Origin: Bacillus proteolyticus
GTDB taxonomy: Bacteria > Bacillota > Bacilli > Bacillales > Bacillaceae_G
Length of the DNA: 60,160 bases
Direction of reading: 5' to 3'
Assembly: GCF_001884065.1 (NCBI RefSeq)
Contig: NZ_MACH01000159.1
Location: 1-60,160 of the forward strand
Shown: one piece after another, positions 49,404 to 60,160 of the stretch
How positions within the stretch are numbered: position 1 is the first letter of the stretch
Layout of the letters: each line of letters begins with the position of its first letter
Program-made: the position numbers and the translations under genes
Notes under the pieces: model-generated
What the model was told of the DNA's origin: nothing
Databases searched by the model: none
What the model saw: only the letters and a program-made list of their open reading frames with translations

Positions 49404-49558
49404 ATGTTGTGTTACATAATGAATTTGAAAGCACATATATATTAATTATCATATAGGAGAAGATTTTTGAAAAACTTTTTCGCAGATGTTTCATGTTGAT
49501 TGAGCGGGTTCCGCTTTTCTTTTGCAAAAATAAACAGGAAACAACATGAAAATAACGA

Positions 49559-49595
49559 ATATACTATATACTAAGTTAAAGGTTGTATAGTATAT
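49559..49595. promoter_or_regulatory. 10-bp inverted repeat upstream of yusF
   Basis: ATATACTATA and TATAGTATAT are perfect arms separated by 17 bases, 20 bases before the yusF start. Possible operator or promoter dyad. Further upstream (49489-49551) is another dyad, TTTCATGTTG..CAACATGAAA. Confidence 0.35.
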
Positions 49596-49614
49596 GGTGA
49601 TCGGGTGATGACAT

Positions 49615-49959
49615 ATGATTTATGTGGAAAAAGTCATTATTGTAGAAGGTAAATCAGATAGAAGAAAGATTGAATCTATTATTCGTGAACCGGTGGAAAT
49701 TGTTTGTACAAATGGTACAATTGGTTTGTCGAAAATGGATGAGCTCATTGATCAGTTTTTTGATAAGGAAGTGTATGTACTAGTGGATGCTGATGATGCT
49801 GGAGAAAAGTTAAGGAAACAATTTCGAAAGGAATTTCCGCAAGCAGAGCATATTTATATTGATCGCTCGTACCGAGAAGTGGCAACTGCGCCATCTTCAC
49901 ACTTAGCAAATGTATTATGGGGAGCTGACATTGACGTTTATACAGAATATTTACGGTAA
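49615..49959 (+). CDS. yusF: Toprim-domain protein YusF
   Basis: This 114-residue protein is a single Toprim fold. VIIVEGKSDRRKIE carries the catalytic glutamate (E11), and VLVDADDAGEKLR the DxD (near residues 59-61). Such small toprim proteins resemble the RNase M5/primase catalytic core. GGGTGATG precedes the ATG. It is followed after three bases by the thioredoxin-like gene, matching yusF-yusE order in B. subtilis. Confidence 0.88.
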   Translation: MIYVEKVIIVEGKSDRRKIESIIREPVEIVCTNGTIGLSKMDELIDQFFDKEVYVLVDADDAGEKLRKQFRKEFPQAEHIYIDRSYREVATAPSSHLANVLWGADIDVYTEYLR

Positions 49960-49962
49960 GGA

Positions 49963-50271
49963 ATGATAGAAGTGATTGACTGGACAGGAGCCGAAGCTAA
50001 AGCCCTAATAGAGAACGAAGAAAAAACAGTGTTATATGTATATACTCCAATGTGTGGAACATGCCAATTAGCAAAAAAGATGTTAACAGTCGTTGAGATG
50101 ACAATTGAAGAGTTGAAAATTGGAATGTTAGATTTAAATTATGCTCCGCATTTAGCGAAAGAGTATGGAATCGAAAGTGTACCGTGTTTACTTGTTTTTG
50201 AAAATGGGACACTCACGAAGAAGATATATGCATTTCATTCGGTTGAATATTTATATACGGAATTAAAGTAG
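49963..50271 (+). CDS. yusE: Thioredoxin-like protein YusE
   Basis: A 102-residue thioredoxin fold with active-site CGTC in YTPMCGTCQLAKK (near residue 31) and cis-proline region ESVPCLLVF. It is likely a thiol-disulfide oxidoreductase. The start could also be GTG at 49972, nine bases after AAGGA; the ATG at 49963 is only two bases from that site. Co-transcribed with yusF. Confidence 0.85.
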   Translation: MIEVIDWTGAEAKALIENEEKTVLYVYTPMCGTCQLAKKMLTVVEMTIEELKIGMLDLNYAPHLAKEYGIESVPCLLVFENGTLTKKIYAFHSVEYLYTELK

Positions 50272-50320
50272 GCGGCAAAGTTTTTGCCGCCTCGACATAT
50301 TTCTTGGGAAATATGTCGAG
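50271..50320 (+). terminator. Double hairpin after yusE
   Basis: GGCGGCAAA..TTTGCCGCC (50271-50291) is followed immediately by CTCGACATATTTC-TTGG-GAAATATGTCGAG (50291-50320), a perfect 13-bp stem. No T-run follows the second one. They may stop transcription or stabilise the 3' end. Confidence 0.55.
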
Positions 50321-50425
50321 ATGCAGGGTGGTTACAGTATTTGTCGAGCGAAAGTAACAGGATTGCTCTTTAGTGAGAGGGAATGGTATGTGTAATAGAA
50401 AGTGATATGAAGGATGTGATTTAGG

Positions 50426-50770
50426 GTGAAATTATATTCTTTGCTGCAATCATTTGTAAATTATGCTAATGGTCAATATCATTTAGAACCGCTTTTAAGA
50501 CAAGGAGAAAAAACTGTTAATTTCCGCTTTGGAGATGAAAGTTGTTCGTTACAAATTTCAAGAGATTATATAGAGCTGCTACATGAGGAAAGAGGAACGG
50601 AGCAAATTGTTTGTGTAGATGAAGAAGATGTAAAACAATTGGTGAACGGCAATGTAAGATTGCAAATGTTAATGAACGATGGACGTGTACAGTATTTGGG
50701 AACGTATCGAACGATGCTATTAGTTGAATCAATGTTTCATATATGTAAGCCGATGTCAGTGGGTGCTTAA
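50426..50770 (+). CDS. yusD: YusD-like hypothetical protein (114 aa)
   Basis: A soluble alpha/beta protein without signal or membrane segment. It begins KLYSLLQSFVNYANGQ and contains SCSLQISRDYIELLHEERG. Its length and place after yusE match B. subtilis yusD; function unknown. It uses a GTG start at 50426 with AAGGATGTG upstream. Confidence 0.6.
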   Translation: MKLYSLLQSFVNYANGQYHLEPLLRQGEKTVNFRFGDESCSLQISRDYIELLHEERGTEQIVCVDEEDVKQLVNGNVRLQMLMNDGRVQYLGTYRTMLLVESMFHICKPMSVGA

Positions 50771-50804
50771 AAGTCTGAAGTTTCTTTTTTTACGAAAATT
50801 TCTG

Positions 50805-50833
50805 TTGACATGGCGTATGGATATTGATACAAT
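50805..50833 (+). promoter_or_regulatory. Promoter of the S-box-metNIQ operon
   Basis: Consensus TTGACA (50805-50810), 17-base spacer, TACAAT (50828-50833). Confidence 0.85.
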
Positions 50834-50895
50834 TCAATTCATAAAATATAGACAATTTAATAAATTTCAAATCAGACGAAAATTTAATCTGATTT

Positions 50896-51070
50896 CTCTT
50901 ATCAAGAGAGGTGGAGGGACTGTGCCCTGTGAAGCCCGGCAACCGTCAACTTATGTTGAAATGGTGCCAATTCCTGCAAAGCAAATGCTTTGAGAGATGA
51001 GAGAGAGGGATAATGTTGTTATATACGCATATAAACCTTTCTGCTTTCTCTAAAGCGGAAAGGTTTTTTT
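50896..51070 (+). promoter_or_regulatory. SAM-I (S-box) riboswitch of metNIQ
   Basis: The aptamer CTCTTATCAAGAGAGGTGGA, then GGGACTGTGCCCTGTGAAGCCCGGCAACCG, through to GAGAGATGAGAG (51004), is a textbook S-box. The expression platform is the terminator at 51034-51070 (AACCTTTC..GGAAAGGTT plus T-run). High S-adenosylmethionine should stop transcription before the methionine transporter. Confidence 0.95.
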
Positions 51071-51171
51071 GTTGTTTGAATGTGGAGGACATTCAAATAA
51101 TAAAAGTAGTGATAACGGTGGAACCCGCATCAAAAATAAAAAATTGCGGAGTCTATCTAAAGTTTTATGAA

Positions 51172-51289
51172 ATCCAGCTCCAGCGGCTAGAATGTTCGAT
51201 GGCTTCGCTTCTTCCTATGAGGCAAAAAACGCCTCTACGTCAGAAGCTCCATCCACTTCACATTCTAAACGAGCCGCTTGCGCTTTTTA
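51172..51289 (+). repeat. bcr-type interspersed repeat in the metNIQ leader
   Basis: A full copy of the element at 763-880, with AGCGGCTAGAATGT at the left and ACATTCT..AGCCGCT at the right and an inner GAGGC..GCCTC hairpin. It lies between the S-box terminator and the metN ribosome binding site, so it is part of the transcribed leader. Confidence 0.85.
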
Positions 51290-51310
51290 AACAAAAAAGG
51301 GGTGAACATC

Positions 51311-52336
51311 ATGATCTTATTAGAAAATGTAAAGAAAATATATAAGGCAAAAAGCGGTGATGTCACTGCTGTAGATAACGCCAACTTACAAATAGAGAAA
51401 GGCGAAATATTTGGTGTTATCGGATATAGTGGCGCTGGGAAAAGTTCTTTAATTAGATTGTTTAATCAGTTAGAGAAACCAACGTCTGGTCAAATTACAA
51501 TCGCAAATCGTGTAATTTCAGCAATTACAGGAAGTGAACTTCGTAAGGCAAGACAAGAAATTGGAATGATTTTTCAGCACTTCAACTTACTTTGGTCACG
51601 AACTGTACGCGAAAATATCGAATTCCCACTTGAAATTGCGGGTGTGGATAAGGCGAAGAGAAGAAAACGTGTTGATGAGTTAATTCATCTCGTTGGATTA
51701 GAAGGAAGAGGAGACGCATATCCATCTCAGTTAAGTGGTGGACAAAAGCAGCGCGTTGGGATTGCAAGAGCGTTAGCTAACAATCCACAAGTACTTTTAT
51801 GTGATGAAGCAACGTCAGCTCTTGATCCAGAAACGACGGATCAAATTTTAGATTTATTATTAGACATTAATAAGCGCCTCAACTTAACAATTGTATTAAT
51901 TACACATGAGATGCACGTGATTCGGAAGATTTGTAATCGAGTTGCTGTAATGGAGAAAGGGAAAATCGTAGAAACAGGTCCAGTACTTGACGTATTCCGT
52001 AACCCGCAGCAGGACATTACAAAACGCTTCGTACAGCAATTAACTGATTCTGAAGATACAAATGAAACGATTGAAAGTTTAATAGAAAAATATCCAGATG
52101 GAAAAGTGGTTCGCTTGCAGTTTATCGGTGAAGCGGTAGAAAGACCAGTACTTCAAAGGTTAATGCAGCGCGGTGATATAGAAGTTAGCATTTTGCAAGG
52201 AAATATCGCACAAACAAATAACGGTTCTTACGGTAGTTTAGTCGTTCATTTAAATGGCGAAGAAACAGCGATCCAGCAAGCGATAGAAGGAATTCATCAA
52301 GATCAAGTAGAGCTGGAGGTGATTGCACATGGATAA
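51311..52336 (+). CDS. metN: Methionine ABC transporter ATP-binding protein MetN
   Basis: The 341-residue ATPase energises methionine uptake. Walker A is GYSGAGKSS (near residue 40), the signature LSGGQKQRVGIARAL, Walker B VLLCDEATSALDP, the switch histidine in ITHEMH. The C-terminal ACT-like NIL domain (from about residue 265) senses methionine for trans-inhibition. The ATG at 51311 follows AAAGGGGTG. It overlaps metI by eight bases and is under S-box control. Confidence 0.93.
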   Translation: MILLENVKKIYKAKSGDVTAVDNANLQIEKGEIFGVIGYSGAGKSSLIRLFNQLEKPTSGQITIANRVISAITGSELRKARQEIGMIFQHFNLLWSRTVRENIEFPLEIAGVDKAKRRKRVDELIHLVGLEGRGDAYPSQLSGGQKQRVGIARALANNPQVLLCDEATSALDPETTDQILDLLLDINKRLNLTIVLITHEMHVIRKICNRVAVMEKGKIVETGPVLDVFRNPQQDITKRFVQQLTDSEDTNETIESLIEKYPDGKVVRLQFIGEAVERPVLQRLMQRGDIEVSILQGNIAQTNNGSYGSLVVHLNGEETAIQQAIEGIHQDQVELEVIAHG

Positions 52337-52994
52337 GTTAATCGCAAATGTTGATTGGAATCAAATGCTAGAAGCGACTGGTGAAACGTTATATATGACG
52401 GCAATCGCAGCGCTTGCCACATTTGTTTTAGGACTTATTTTAGGACTATTACTCTTTATGACAGCGAAAGATAATTTATGGGAAAACAAAGCAATTAATA
52501 CGGTGATTGGAGCGTTCGTAAACATTTTCCGTTCGATACCGTTCATCATTTTAATTATTTTATTAATCCCGTTCACAAAGATTCTTCTTGGAACAATACT
52601 TGGAGCGAGTGCAGCGCTGCCAGCTTTAATTATCGGAGCGGCACCATTTTACGCGAGAATGGTTGAAATCGCACTTCGTGAAATTGATAAAGGCGTAATT
52701 GAAGCTTCAAAAGCGATGGGGGCAAAAACAAGCACAATTATTTTGAAGGTGTTAATTCCAGAATCGTTACCAGCGTTAGTATCTGGTATTACGGTTACGA
52801 CAATTGCTTTAGTAGGCTATACAGCAATGGCAGGAGTTGTTGGTGCTGGTGGTCTTGGAACGCTTGCTTATTTAGAGGGGTTCCAGAGAGGAAATAACGA
52901 TGTAACAATCGTTGCGACAATTTGTGTATTACTAGTTGTATTTTTCATTCAGTGGATTGGTGATAGTTTAACGACTCGAATAGATAAAAGATAA
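52329..52994 (+). CDS. metI: Methionine ABC transporter permease MetI
   Basis: The 221-residue permease has five or six helices. The EAA loop for coupling to MetN is EIDKGVIEASKAMGAKTSTIILKVLIPESLPAL near residue 120. GGAGGTG precedes the ATG at 52329 inside the end of metN. The next gene is the substrate-binding lipoprotein. Confidence 0.92.
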   Translation: MDKLIANVDWNQMLEATGETLYMTAIAALATFVLGLILGLLLFMTAKDNLWENKAINTVIGAFVNIFRSIPFIILIILLIPFTKILLGTILGASAALPALIIGAAPFYARMVEIALREIDKGVIEASKAMGAKTSTIILKVLIPESLPALVSGITVTTIALVGYTAMAGVVGAGGLGTLAYLEGFQRGNNDVTIVATICVLLVVFFIQWIGDSLTTRIDKR

Positions 52995-53017
52995 TGAGAA
53001 ACGGGAGGGTATTTCAA

Positions 53018-53830
53018 ATGAAAAAATTATTACTTACAGCACTTATTACAACTTCAATTTTTGGGCTAGCTGCTTGTGGTGGGAAAGATAAAGATGAAAA
53101 GAAATTAGTTGTTGGGGCTTCTAACGTACCGCATGCGGTTATTTTAGAAAAGGCAAAACCGTTACTTGAGAAAAAAGGGATTGAGTTAGAAATTAAAAAA
53201 TTCCAAGACTACGTATTGCCGAATAAATCTTTAGCAGATAAGGATTTAGATGCAAACTACTTCCAACACATTCCGTATTTAGAAAAAGAAATTAAAGATA
53301 AAAAATATGATTTTGAAGTAGCAGGGAAAATTCATTTAGAACCAATTGGTGTGTATTCTCAAAAATATAAGAGCTTAAAAGAGCTTCCAGACGGAGCGAC
53401 AATTATTATGAGTAATTCTGTTGCTGATCATGGACGTGGTTTAGCAATTTTACAAAAAGAAGGCATTTTAAAAATTAAGGACGGAGTAGATCCAGTTAAA
53501 GCAACTCCAAAAGATATTGCGGATAATCCGAAAAACTTAAAGTTCAAAACGGATATTGAGCCTGGTTTATTACCACAAGTGTATAACAATAAAGAGGGCG
53601 ACGCTGTTTTAATTAACTCGAACTATGCAATTGATGCGAAATTAAACCCAGAAAAAGATGCAATTGCAATTGAAGGCGATGATTCTCCATACGCAAACGT
53701 AGTAGCTGTTCGTAAAGGCGATAAAGATAAAAAAGAGATTAAAGCTCTTGTAGAAGTACTGCATTCTAAAGAAATTGAAGACTTTATTAATAAAGAATAT
53801 AAAGGAGCGGTTGTTCCTGTAAAAGAATAA
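53018..53830 (+). CDS. metQ: Methionine-binding lipoprotein MetQ, copy 1
   Basis: A 270-residue NlpA-family lipoprotein delivering methionine to MetNI. Lipobox GLAAC puts the lipidated cysteine near residue 20. The binding fold includes LVVGASNVPHAVILE, FQDYVLPN, DANYFQHIPYL and NSNYAIDAKLNP. The ATG at 53018 follows GGGAGGG; an upstream frame start overlaps the metI end. A weak terminator (53837-53866) separates it from a second, very similar copy. Confidence 0.93.
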   Translation: MKKLLLTALITTSIFGLAACGGKDKDEKKLVVGASNVPHAVILEKAKPLLEKKGIELEIKKFQDYVLPNKSLADKDLDANYFQHIPYLEKEIKDKKYDFEVAGKIHLEPIGVYSQKYKSLKELPDGATIIMSNSVADHGRGLAILQKEGILKIKDGVDPVKATPKDIADNPKNLKFKTDIEPGLLPQVYNNKEGDAVLINSNYAIDAKLNPEKDAIAIEGDDSPYANVVAVRKGDKDKKEIKALVEVLHSKEIEDFINKEYKGAVVPVKE

Positions 53831-53836
53831 TTGCTG

Positions 53837-53866
53837 AAAAGGGCTGGTGTATGCCGGCTCTTTTTA
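53837..53866 (+). terminator. Hairpin between the two metQ genes
   Basis: AAGGGCTGG..CCGGCTCTT (two G-T pairs) followed by TTT; partial readthrough into copy 2 is likely. Confidence 0.6.
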
Positions 53867-53901
53867 TAACTACATAACTATAGGGGAGAAGGGGATATCA
53901 T

Positions 53902-54708
53902 ATGAAAAAAATTATACTGTCAGTTGTTACAGCACTGTCTGTATTTACATTAGCTGCCTGCGGGGGGAAAGAGGAAAATAAGCTTGTTGTTGGAGCTTCT
54001 AACGTGCCGCACGCTGTTATTTTAGAGAAAGCACAGCCGATATTAGAGAAAAAGGGTATTAAATTAGAGATTAAAAAGTTCCAAGATTATGTGTTGCCGA
54101 ATAAAGCGTTAGCGGATAAAGAAATTGATGCAAACTACTTCCAGCACATTCCGTATTTAGATAAAGAAATTCAAGAAAAAGGATATGAAATTGTAAACGC
54201 AGGAAAAATTCATTTAGAACCAATGGGCATTTACTCTAAAAAATATAAAAGCTTAAAAGATTTGCCAGATGGCGGAACAGTTATTATGAGTAATAACGTT
54301 GCAGAGCGCGGACGTATGTTAGCACTATTGCAAAAAGGCGGCGTTATTAAATTAAAAGACGGTGTAGATGTGGTTAAAGCAACAGTAAAAGATGTTGTGG
54401 AAAATCCGAAAAACTTAAAGTTTAAAACAGATGTAGAACCTGGACTTTCACCGAAGCTGTATGAAAATAATGAGGGTGATGCTTTATTTATTAATTCAAA
54501 CTACGCAATTGATGCGAAATTAAATCCAACAAAGGATGCGATTGCAATTGAAGGATCAGACTCTCCTTATGCAAATATTATTGCAGTTCGTAAAGGTGAC
54601 GAGAAGAAAAAAGAAATTAAAGAGTTAGTAGACGTATTGCATTCAAAAGAAATTCAAGACTTTATCAATAAAGAATATAAAGGTGCTGTACTTCCAGTAA
54701 ATGAATAA
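53902..54708 (+). CDS. Methionine-binding lipoprotein MetQ, copy 2
   Basis: A 268-residue tandem paralogue of the preceding gene, nearly collinear in sequence, with its own signal peptide and lipobox TLAAC. Differences are spread along the protein, so this is not a fresh duplication. It could extend specificity (for example methionine sulfoxide or D-methionine) or dosage. GGGGAGAAGGGG precedes the ATG. No riboswitch lies between the copies, so expression depends on readthrough or a local promoter. Confidence 0.88.
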   Translation: MKKIILSVVTALSVFTLAACGGKEENKLVVGASNVPHAVILEKAQPILEKKGIKLEIKKFQDYVLPNKALADKEIDANYFQHIPYLDKEIQEKGYEIVNAGKIHLEPMGIYSKKYKSLKDLPDGGTVIMSNNVAERGRMLALLQKGGVIKLKDGVDVVKATVKDVVENPKNLKFKTDVEPGLSPKLYENNEGDALFINSNYAIDAKLNPTKDAIAIEGSDSPYANIIAVRKGDEKKKEIKELVDVLHSKEIQDFINKEYKGAVLPVNE

Positions 54709-54715
54709 GTGCAGG

Positions 54716-54746
54716 AAAGGATTGGGAAATCCCCAGTCCTTTTTTC
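54716..54746 (+). terminator. Terminator of the metNIQ operon
   Basis: AAAGGATTGGG..CCCAGTCCTTT followed by TTT. Confidence 0.85.
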
Positions 54747-54870
54747 TTTATATATATAAGAAGAAAAGTGTATCATATAAGGATGCAAGGGAAATACTTA
54801 TATACATTTGTGAAAAAATTGTTACATTTTTTCAGCGTTTGCGATATCATTTTATTTGATATAAGATTAG

Positions 54871-54890
54871 AATGAGAATAAAATGAGAAT
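54871..54890 (+). promoter_or_regulatory. 11-bp-phased direct repeat in the suf promoter region
   Basis: AATGAGAAT occurs at 54871 and 54882, one helical turn apart, just downstream of a promoter-like TATAAG (54860-54865). Meaning unknown; it does not match Fur or PerR boxes well. Confidence 0.35.
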
Positions 54891-54945
54891 ATGAACGTTT
54901 TAGTAATTTTTAAAATGTATATATAGGATTAATGGAGGTATTGAG

Positions 54946-55731
54946 ATGGCTGGTTCTACATTAACGGTTAAAGACTTACATGTATCAATTGATGGCAAAG
55001 AAATTTTAAAGGGTGTAAACCTTGAAGTAAAAGGTGGAGAAATCCACGCAATTATGGGACCTAACGGAACAGGTAAATCAACTTTATCTTCTGCAATTAT
55101 GGGTCACCCAAAGTATGAAGTAACAGAAGGTAGCATCATCATCGACGGTGAAGATGTATTAGAAATGGAAGTAGACGAGCGCGCACAAGCAGGTCTATTC
55201 CTAGCAATGCAATATCCAAGTGAAATTAGCGGAGTAACAAACGCTGACTTCTTACGTTCTGCAATTAATGCACGTCGTGAAGAAGGCGATGAAATTTCTC
55301 TTATGAAATTCATCCGTACTTTAGATAAAAACATGGAATTCCTAGAAATGGATCCAGAAATGGCACAACGTTACTTAAACGAAGGTTTCTCTGGTGGAGA
55401 GAAAAAACGTAACGAAATTCTTCAATTAATGATGATTGAGCCAAAAATCGCAATCTTAGATGAAATCGACTCAGGTCTTGATATCGATGCATTAAAAGTT
55501 GTATCTAAAGGTATTAACCAAATGCGCGGCGAAGAGTTCGGTTGCCTAATGATTACGCATTACCAACGTTTATTAAACTACATCACTCCAGACTTCGTTC
55601 ACGTTATGATGAACGGTCGTATCGTTAAATCTGGTGGCCCTGAGCTTGCACAACGTCTAGAAGCTGAAGGTTACGACTGGATTAAAAAAGAATTAGGTAT
55701 TGAAGACGAAACAGCAGAGCAAGAAGCGTAA
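54946..55731 (+). CDS. sufC: Fe-S assembly ATPase SufC
   Basis: The 261-residue ABC-type ATPase of the SUF scaffold complex SufBCD. Walker A is GPNGTGKSTLS (near residue 36), the signature FSGGEKKRNEILQ, Walker B IAILDEIDSGLD, with MITHYQRLL after it. TGGAGG precedes the ATG. First gene of sufCDSUB, the essential Fe-S cluster machinery of Gram-positive bacteria; 15 bases to sufD. Confidence 0.96.
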   Translation: MAGSTLTVKDLHVSIDGKEILKGVNLEVKGGEIHAIMGPNGTGKSTLSSAIMGHPKYEVTEGSIIIDGEDVLEMEVDERAQAGLFLAMQYPSEISGVTNADFLRSAINARREEGDEISLMKFIRTLDKNMEFLEMDPEMAQRYLNEGFSGGEKKRNEILQLMMIEPKIAILDEIDSGLDIDALKVVSKGINQMRGEEFGCLMITHYQRLLNYITPDFVHVMMNGRIVKSGGPELAQRLEAEGYDWIKKELGIEDETAEQEA

Positions 55732-55746
55732 GAGAGGAGCATAAAC

Positions 55747-58680
<2,934 letters not shown>

Positions 58681-58728
58681 TGTTAAAGGTTCCTAAAAAT
58701 GAGGTTATCTAAGGAGGGACACACCAAC

Positions 58729-60126
58729 ATGGCGAAGCAACTGCCAGATATCGGCGATTATAAATATGGTTTCAAAGACAAAGACGTTTCGATTTTCCGT
58801 GCTGGACGCGGTTTAACAAAAGAAATCGTTGAAGAGATTTCACGTATGAAAGAAGAACCACAGTGGATGTTAGACTTCCGTTTAAAATCACTGGATAAGT
58901 TCTATGAAATGCCAATGCCACAATGGGGCGGCGACTTAAACGACTTAGATTTTGATGAAATTACGTACTACGTAAAACCATCTGAGAAATCTGAGAAGTC
59001 TTGGGATGAAGTACCTGAGGAAATTAAAGCGACATTTGATAAATTAGGTATTCCTGAAGCTGAGCAAAAATATTTAGCTGGTGTATCTGCACAGTACGAA
59101 TCTGAAGTTGTATACCACAACATGAAAGAAGACCTAGAAGCTCTAGGAATCGTCTTCAAAGATACAGATAGCGCATTAAAAGAGAACGAAGATATTTTCC
59201 GTGAGCATTTCGGAAAAGTAATCCCACCAACAGACAACAAATTCTCTGCATTAAACTCTGCAGTTTGGTCTGGTGGATCATTCATCTACGTTCCAAAAGG
59301 TATTAAAGTTGATACACCACTTCAAGCGTATTTCCGTATTAACTCTGAAAATATGGGACAATTCGAGCGTACGCTTATCATCGTAGACGAAGGCGCACAC
59401 GTACACTACGTAGAAGGTTGTACAGCACCTGTTTACACGACTAACTCACTTCACAGTGCGGTAGTAGAAATCATCATTAAAAAAGATGCATATTGCCGTT
59501 ATACAACAATCCAAAACTGGGCGAACAACGTATACAACCTAGTTACAAAACGTGCGGTTTGTGAAGAAAACGCAACGATGGAATGGATTGATGGTAACAT
59601 CGGATCTAAATTAACGATGAAATACCCAGCAGTTATCTTAAAAGGCGAAGGCGCTCGTGGTTTAACATTATCTATCGCGATTGCTGGTAAAGGCCAACAC
59701 CAAGATGCTGGTGCGAAAATGATTCACTTAGCACCAAACACATCTTCAACAATCGTTTCTAAATCGATTGCGAAGCATGGTGGTAAAGTAACTTACCGTG
59801 GTATCGTACAATTCGGACCAAAAGCGAAAAACTCTCGTTCTAACATCGAGTGTGACACGTTAATCATGGATAACCAATCTACATCTGATACAATTCCTTA
59901 CAACGAAATCAAAAACGATTACGTTTCACTTGAGCATGAAGCGAAAGTATCGAAAGTATCAGAAGAACAATTATTCTACCTAATGAGCCGCGGTATTTCT
60001 GAGCAAGAAGCTACAGAAATGATCGTAATGGGCTTCATCGAGCCATTCACTCGCGAACTTCCAATGGAATACGCAGTTGAAATGAACCGCCTAATCAAGT
60101 TTGAGATGGAAGGTTCTATCGGCTAA
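58729..60126 (+). CDS. sufB: Fe-S assembly protein SufB
   Basis: A 465-residue scaffold subunit, paralogue of SufD, carrying the site where clusters form. Landmarks: [19 protein letters not shown] at the start, [39 protein letters not shown] with the conserved cysteine, and [12 protein letters not shown] near residue 377. The ATG at 58729 follows AAGGAGGG; an earlier in-frame ATG precedes that site. Last suf gene in the window. Confidence 0.95.
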   Translation: MAKQLPDIGDYKYGFKDKDVSIFRAGRGLTKEIVEEISRMKEEPQWMLDFRLKSLDKFYEMPMPQWGGDLNDLDFDEITYYVKPSEKSEKSWDEVPEEIKATFDKLGIPEAEQKYLAGVSAQYESEVVYHNMKEDLEALGIVFKDTDSALKENEDIFREHFGKVIPPTDNKFSALNSAVWSGGSFIYVPKGIKVDTPLQAYFRINSENMGQFERTLIIVDEGAHVHYVEGCTAPVYTTNSLHSAVVEIIIKKDAYCRYTTIQNWANNVYNLVTKRAVCEENATMEWIDGNIGSKLTMKYPAVILKGEGARGLTLSIAIAGKGQHQDAGAKMIHLAPNTSSTIVSKSIAKHGGKVTYRGIVQFGPKAKNSRSNIECDTLIMDNQSTSDTIPYNEIKNDYVSLEHEAKVSKVSEEQLFYLMSRGISEQEATEMIVMGFIEPFTRELPMEYAVEMNRLIKFEMEGSIG

Positions 60127-60138
60127 TAGATAAAAGTG

Positions 60139-60160
60139 AAAGCGCCCTGCTGTGCAGGGC
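60139..60160 (+). terminator. Terminator of the suf operon (cut by window end)
   Basis: GCCCTGC-TGT-GCAGGGC forms the stem; the expected T-run lies beyond the window. Confidence 0.6.

Noticed and set aside
49489-49551. MITE-like element with TTTCATGTTG/CAACATGAAA ends
   Set aside because: A single copy, no target duplication seen and no second copy in the window; left as a plain inverted repeat.
50724-51345. Plus-strand frames of 89 and 110 residues before metN
   Set aside because: They cover the S-box riboswitch, its terminator and the bcr repeat. Structured RNA explains the region better.

Overview
The window is chromosomal DNA of a low-GC Gram-positive spore former and is best explained as a Bacillus cereus group member. 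The case rests on short interspersed fold-back repeats of the bcr kind, an exact PlcR box, coat F-domain spore proteins, YuzL and YusU-type small proteins, a thermolysin-family protease with a B. cereus-type sequence, a second T-box-controlled methionyl-tRNA synthetase, and a gene order (yusU, fadM, yuzL, fadN-fadA-fadE, yusI, gcvH, yusF, yusE, yusD, metNIQ, sufCDSUB) that parallels the yus region of B. subtilis. No rRNA, tRNA, CRISPR array, insertion sequence or intact prophage was seen.

Layout. 1-9 kb: PerR-boxed dps, repeat copies, a sodium:alanine symporter, the khtTU potassium/proton antiporter, a DedA protein, a MarR-pirin pair with an MhqR-like operator, and a secreted M4 protease. 9-13 kb: a MIP18/DUF59 protein, an apparent free-standing Fur-controlled small RNA, a methyltransferase, T-box-metS, and an EamA transporter behind a leader with a terminator. 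13.5-21 kb: a two-component system, an L,D-transpeptidase, a second DedA protein, a bcr1-like repeat, and an XRE-DUF3169-M50 operon. 21-31 kb: YitT, a MifM-like upstream ORF with YidC2, a secreted 49-residue-repeat protein, T-box-steT, an MFS pump behind a 19-bp-arm palindrome, and an LPXTG thioester adhesin. 31-42 kb: a TrmB regulator, a decayed chemoreceptor, small yus genes, and the fatty-acid beta-oxidation genes (fadM, and fadNAE with a perfect FadR palindrome). 42-49 kb: a TetR-regulated hydrolase, small coat genes and a decayed copy of one of them, lactate dehydrogenase with a PTS-IIC-like membrane protein, PAP2, a lipoprotein, phage debris, a PlcR-boxed membrane protein and an 81-bp tandem repeat. 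48.5-60 kb: yusI-gcvH-yusFED, S-box-metNIQ with duplicated metQ, and the complete sufCDSUB iron-sulfur operon, whose terminator is cut by the window end.

Regulation is unusually readable. There are two T-boxes (Met, probably Thr), one SAM riboswitch, likely PerR, Fur, FadR, TetR, MhqR-type, Rex-like and PlcR sites, and two unclassified leader RNAs.

The most exciting candidate is at 23328-23641. A 94-residue single-TM upstream ORF ends inside the 5' arm of a perfect 11-bp stem whose 3' arm covers the first bases of the yidC2 Shine-Dalgarno sequence. This has the architecture of the B. subtilis MifM translation-arrest sensor, but with a different C-terminal peptide. The second is the Fur-controlled sRNA candidate at 9410-9610. 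All family names come from reading the translations without a database search.
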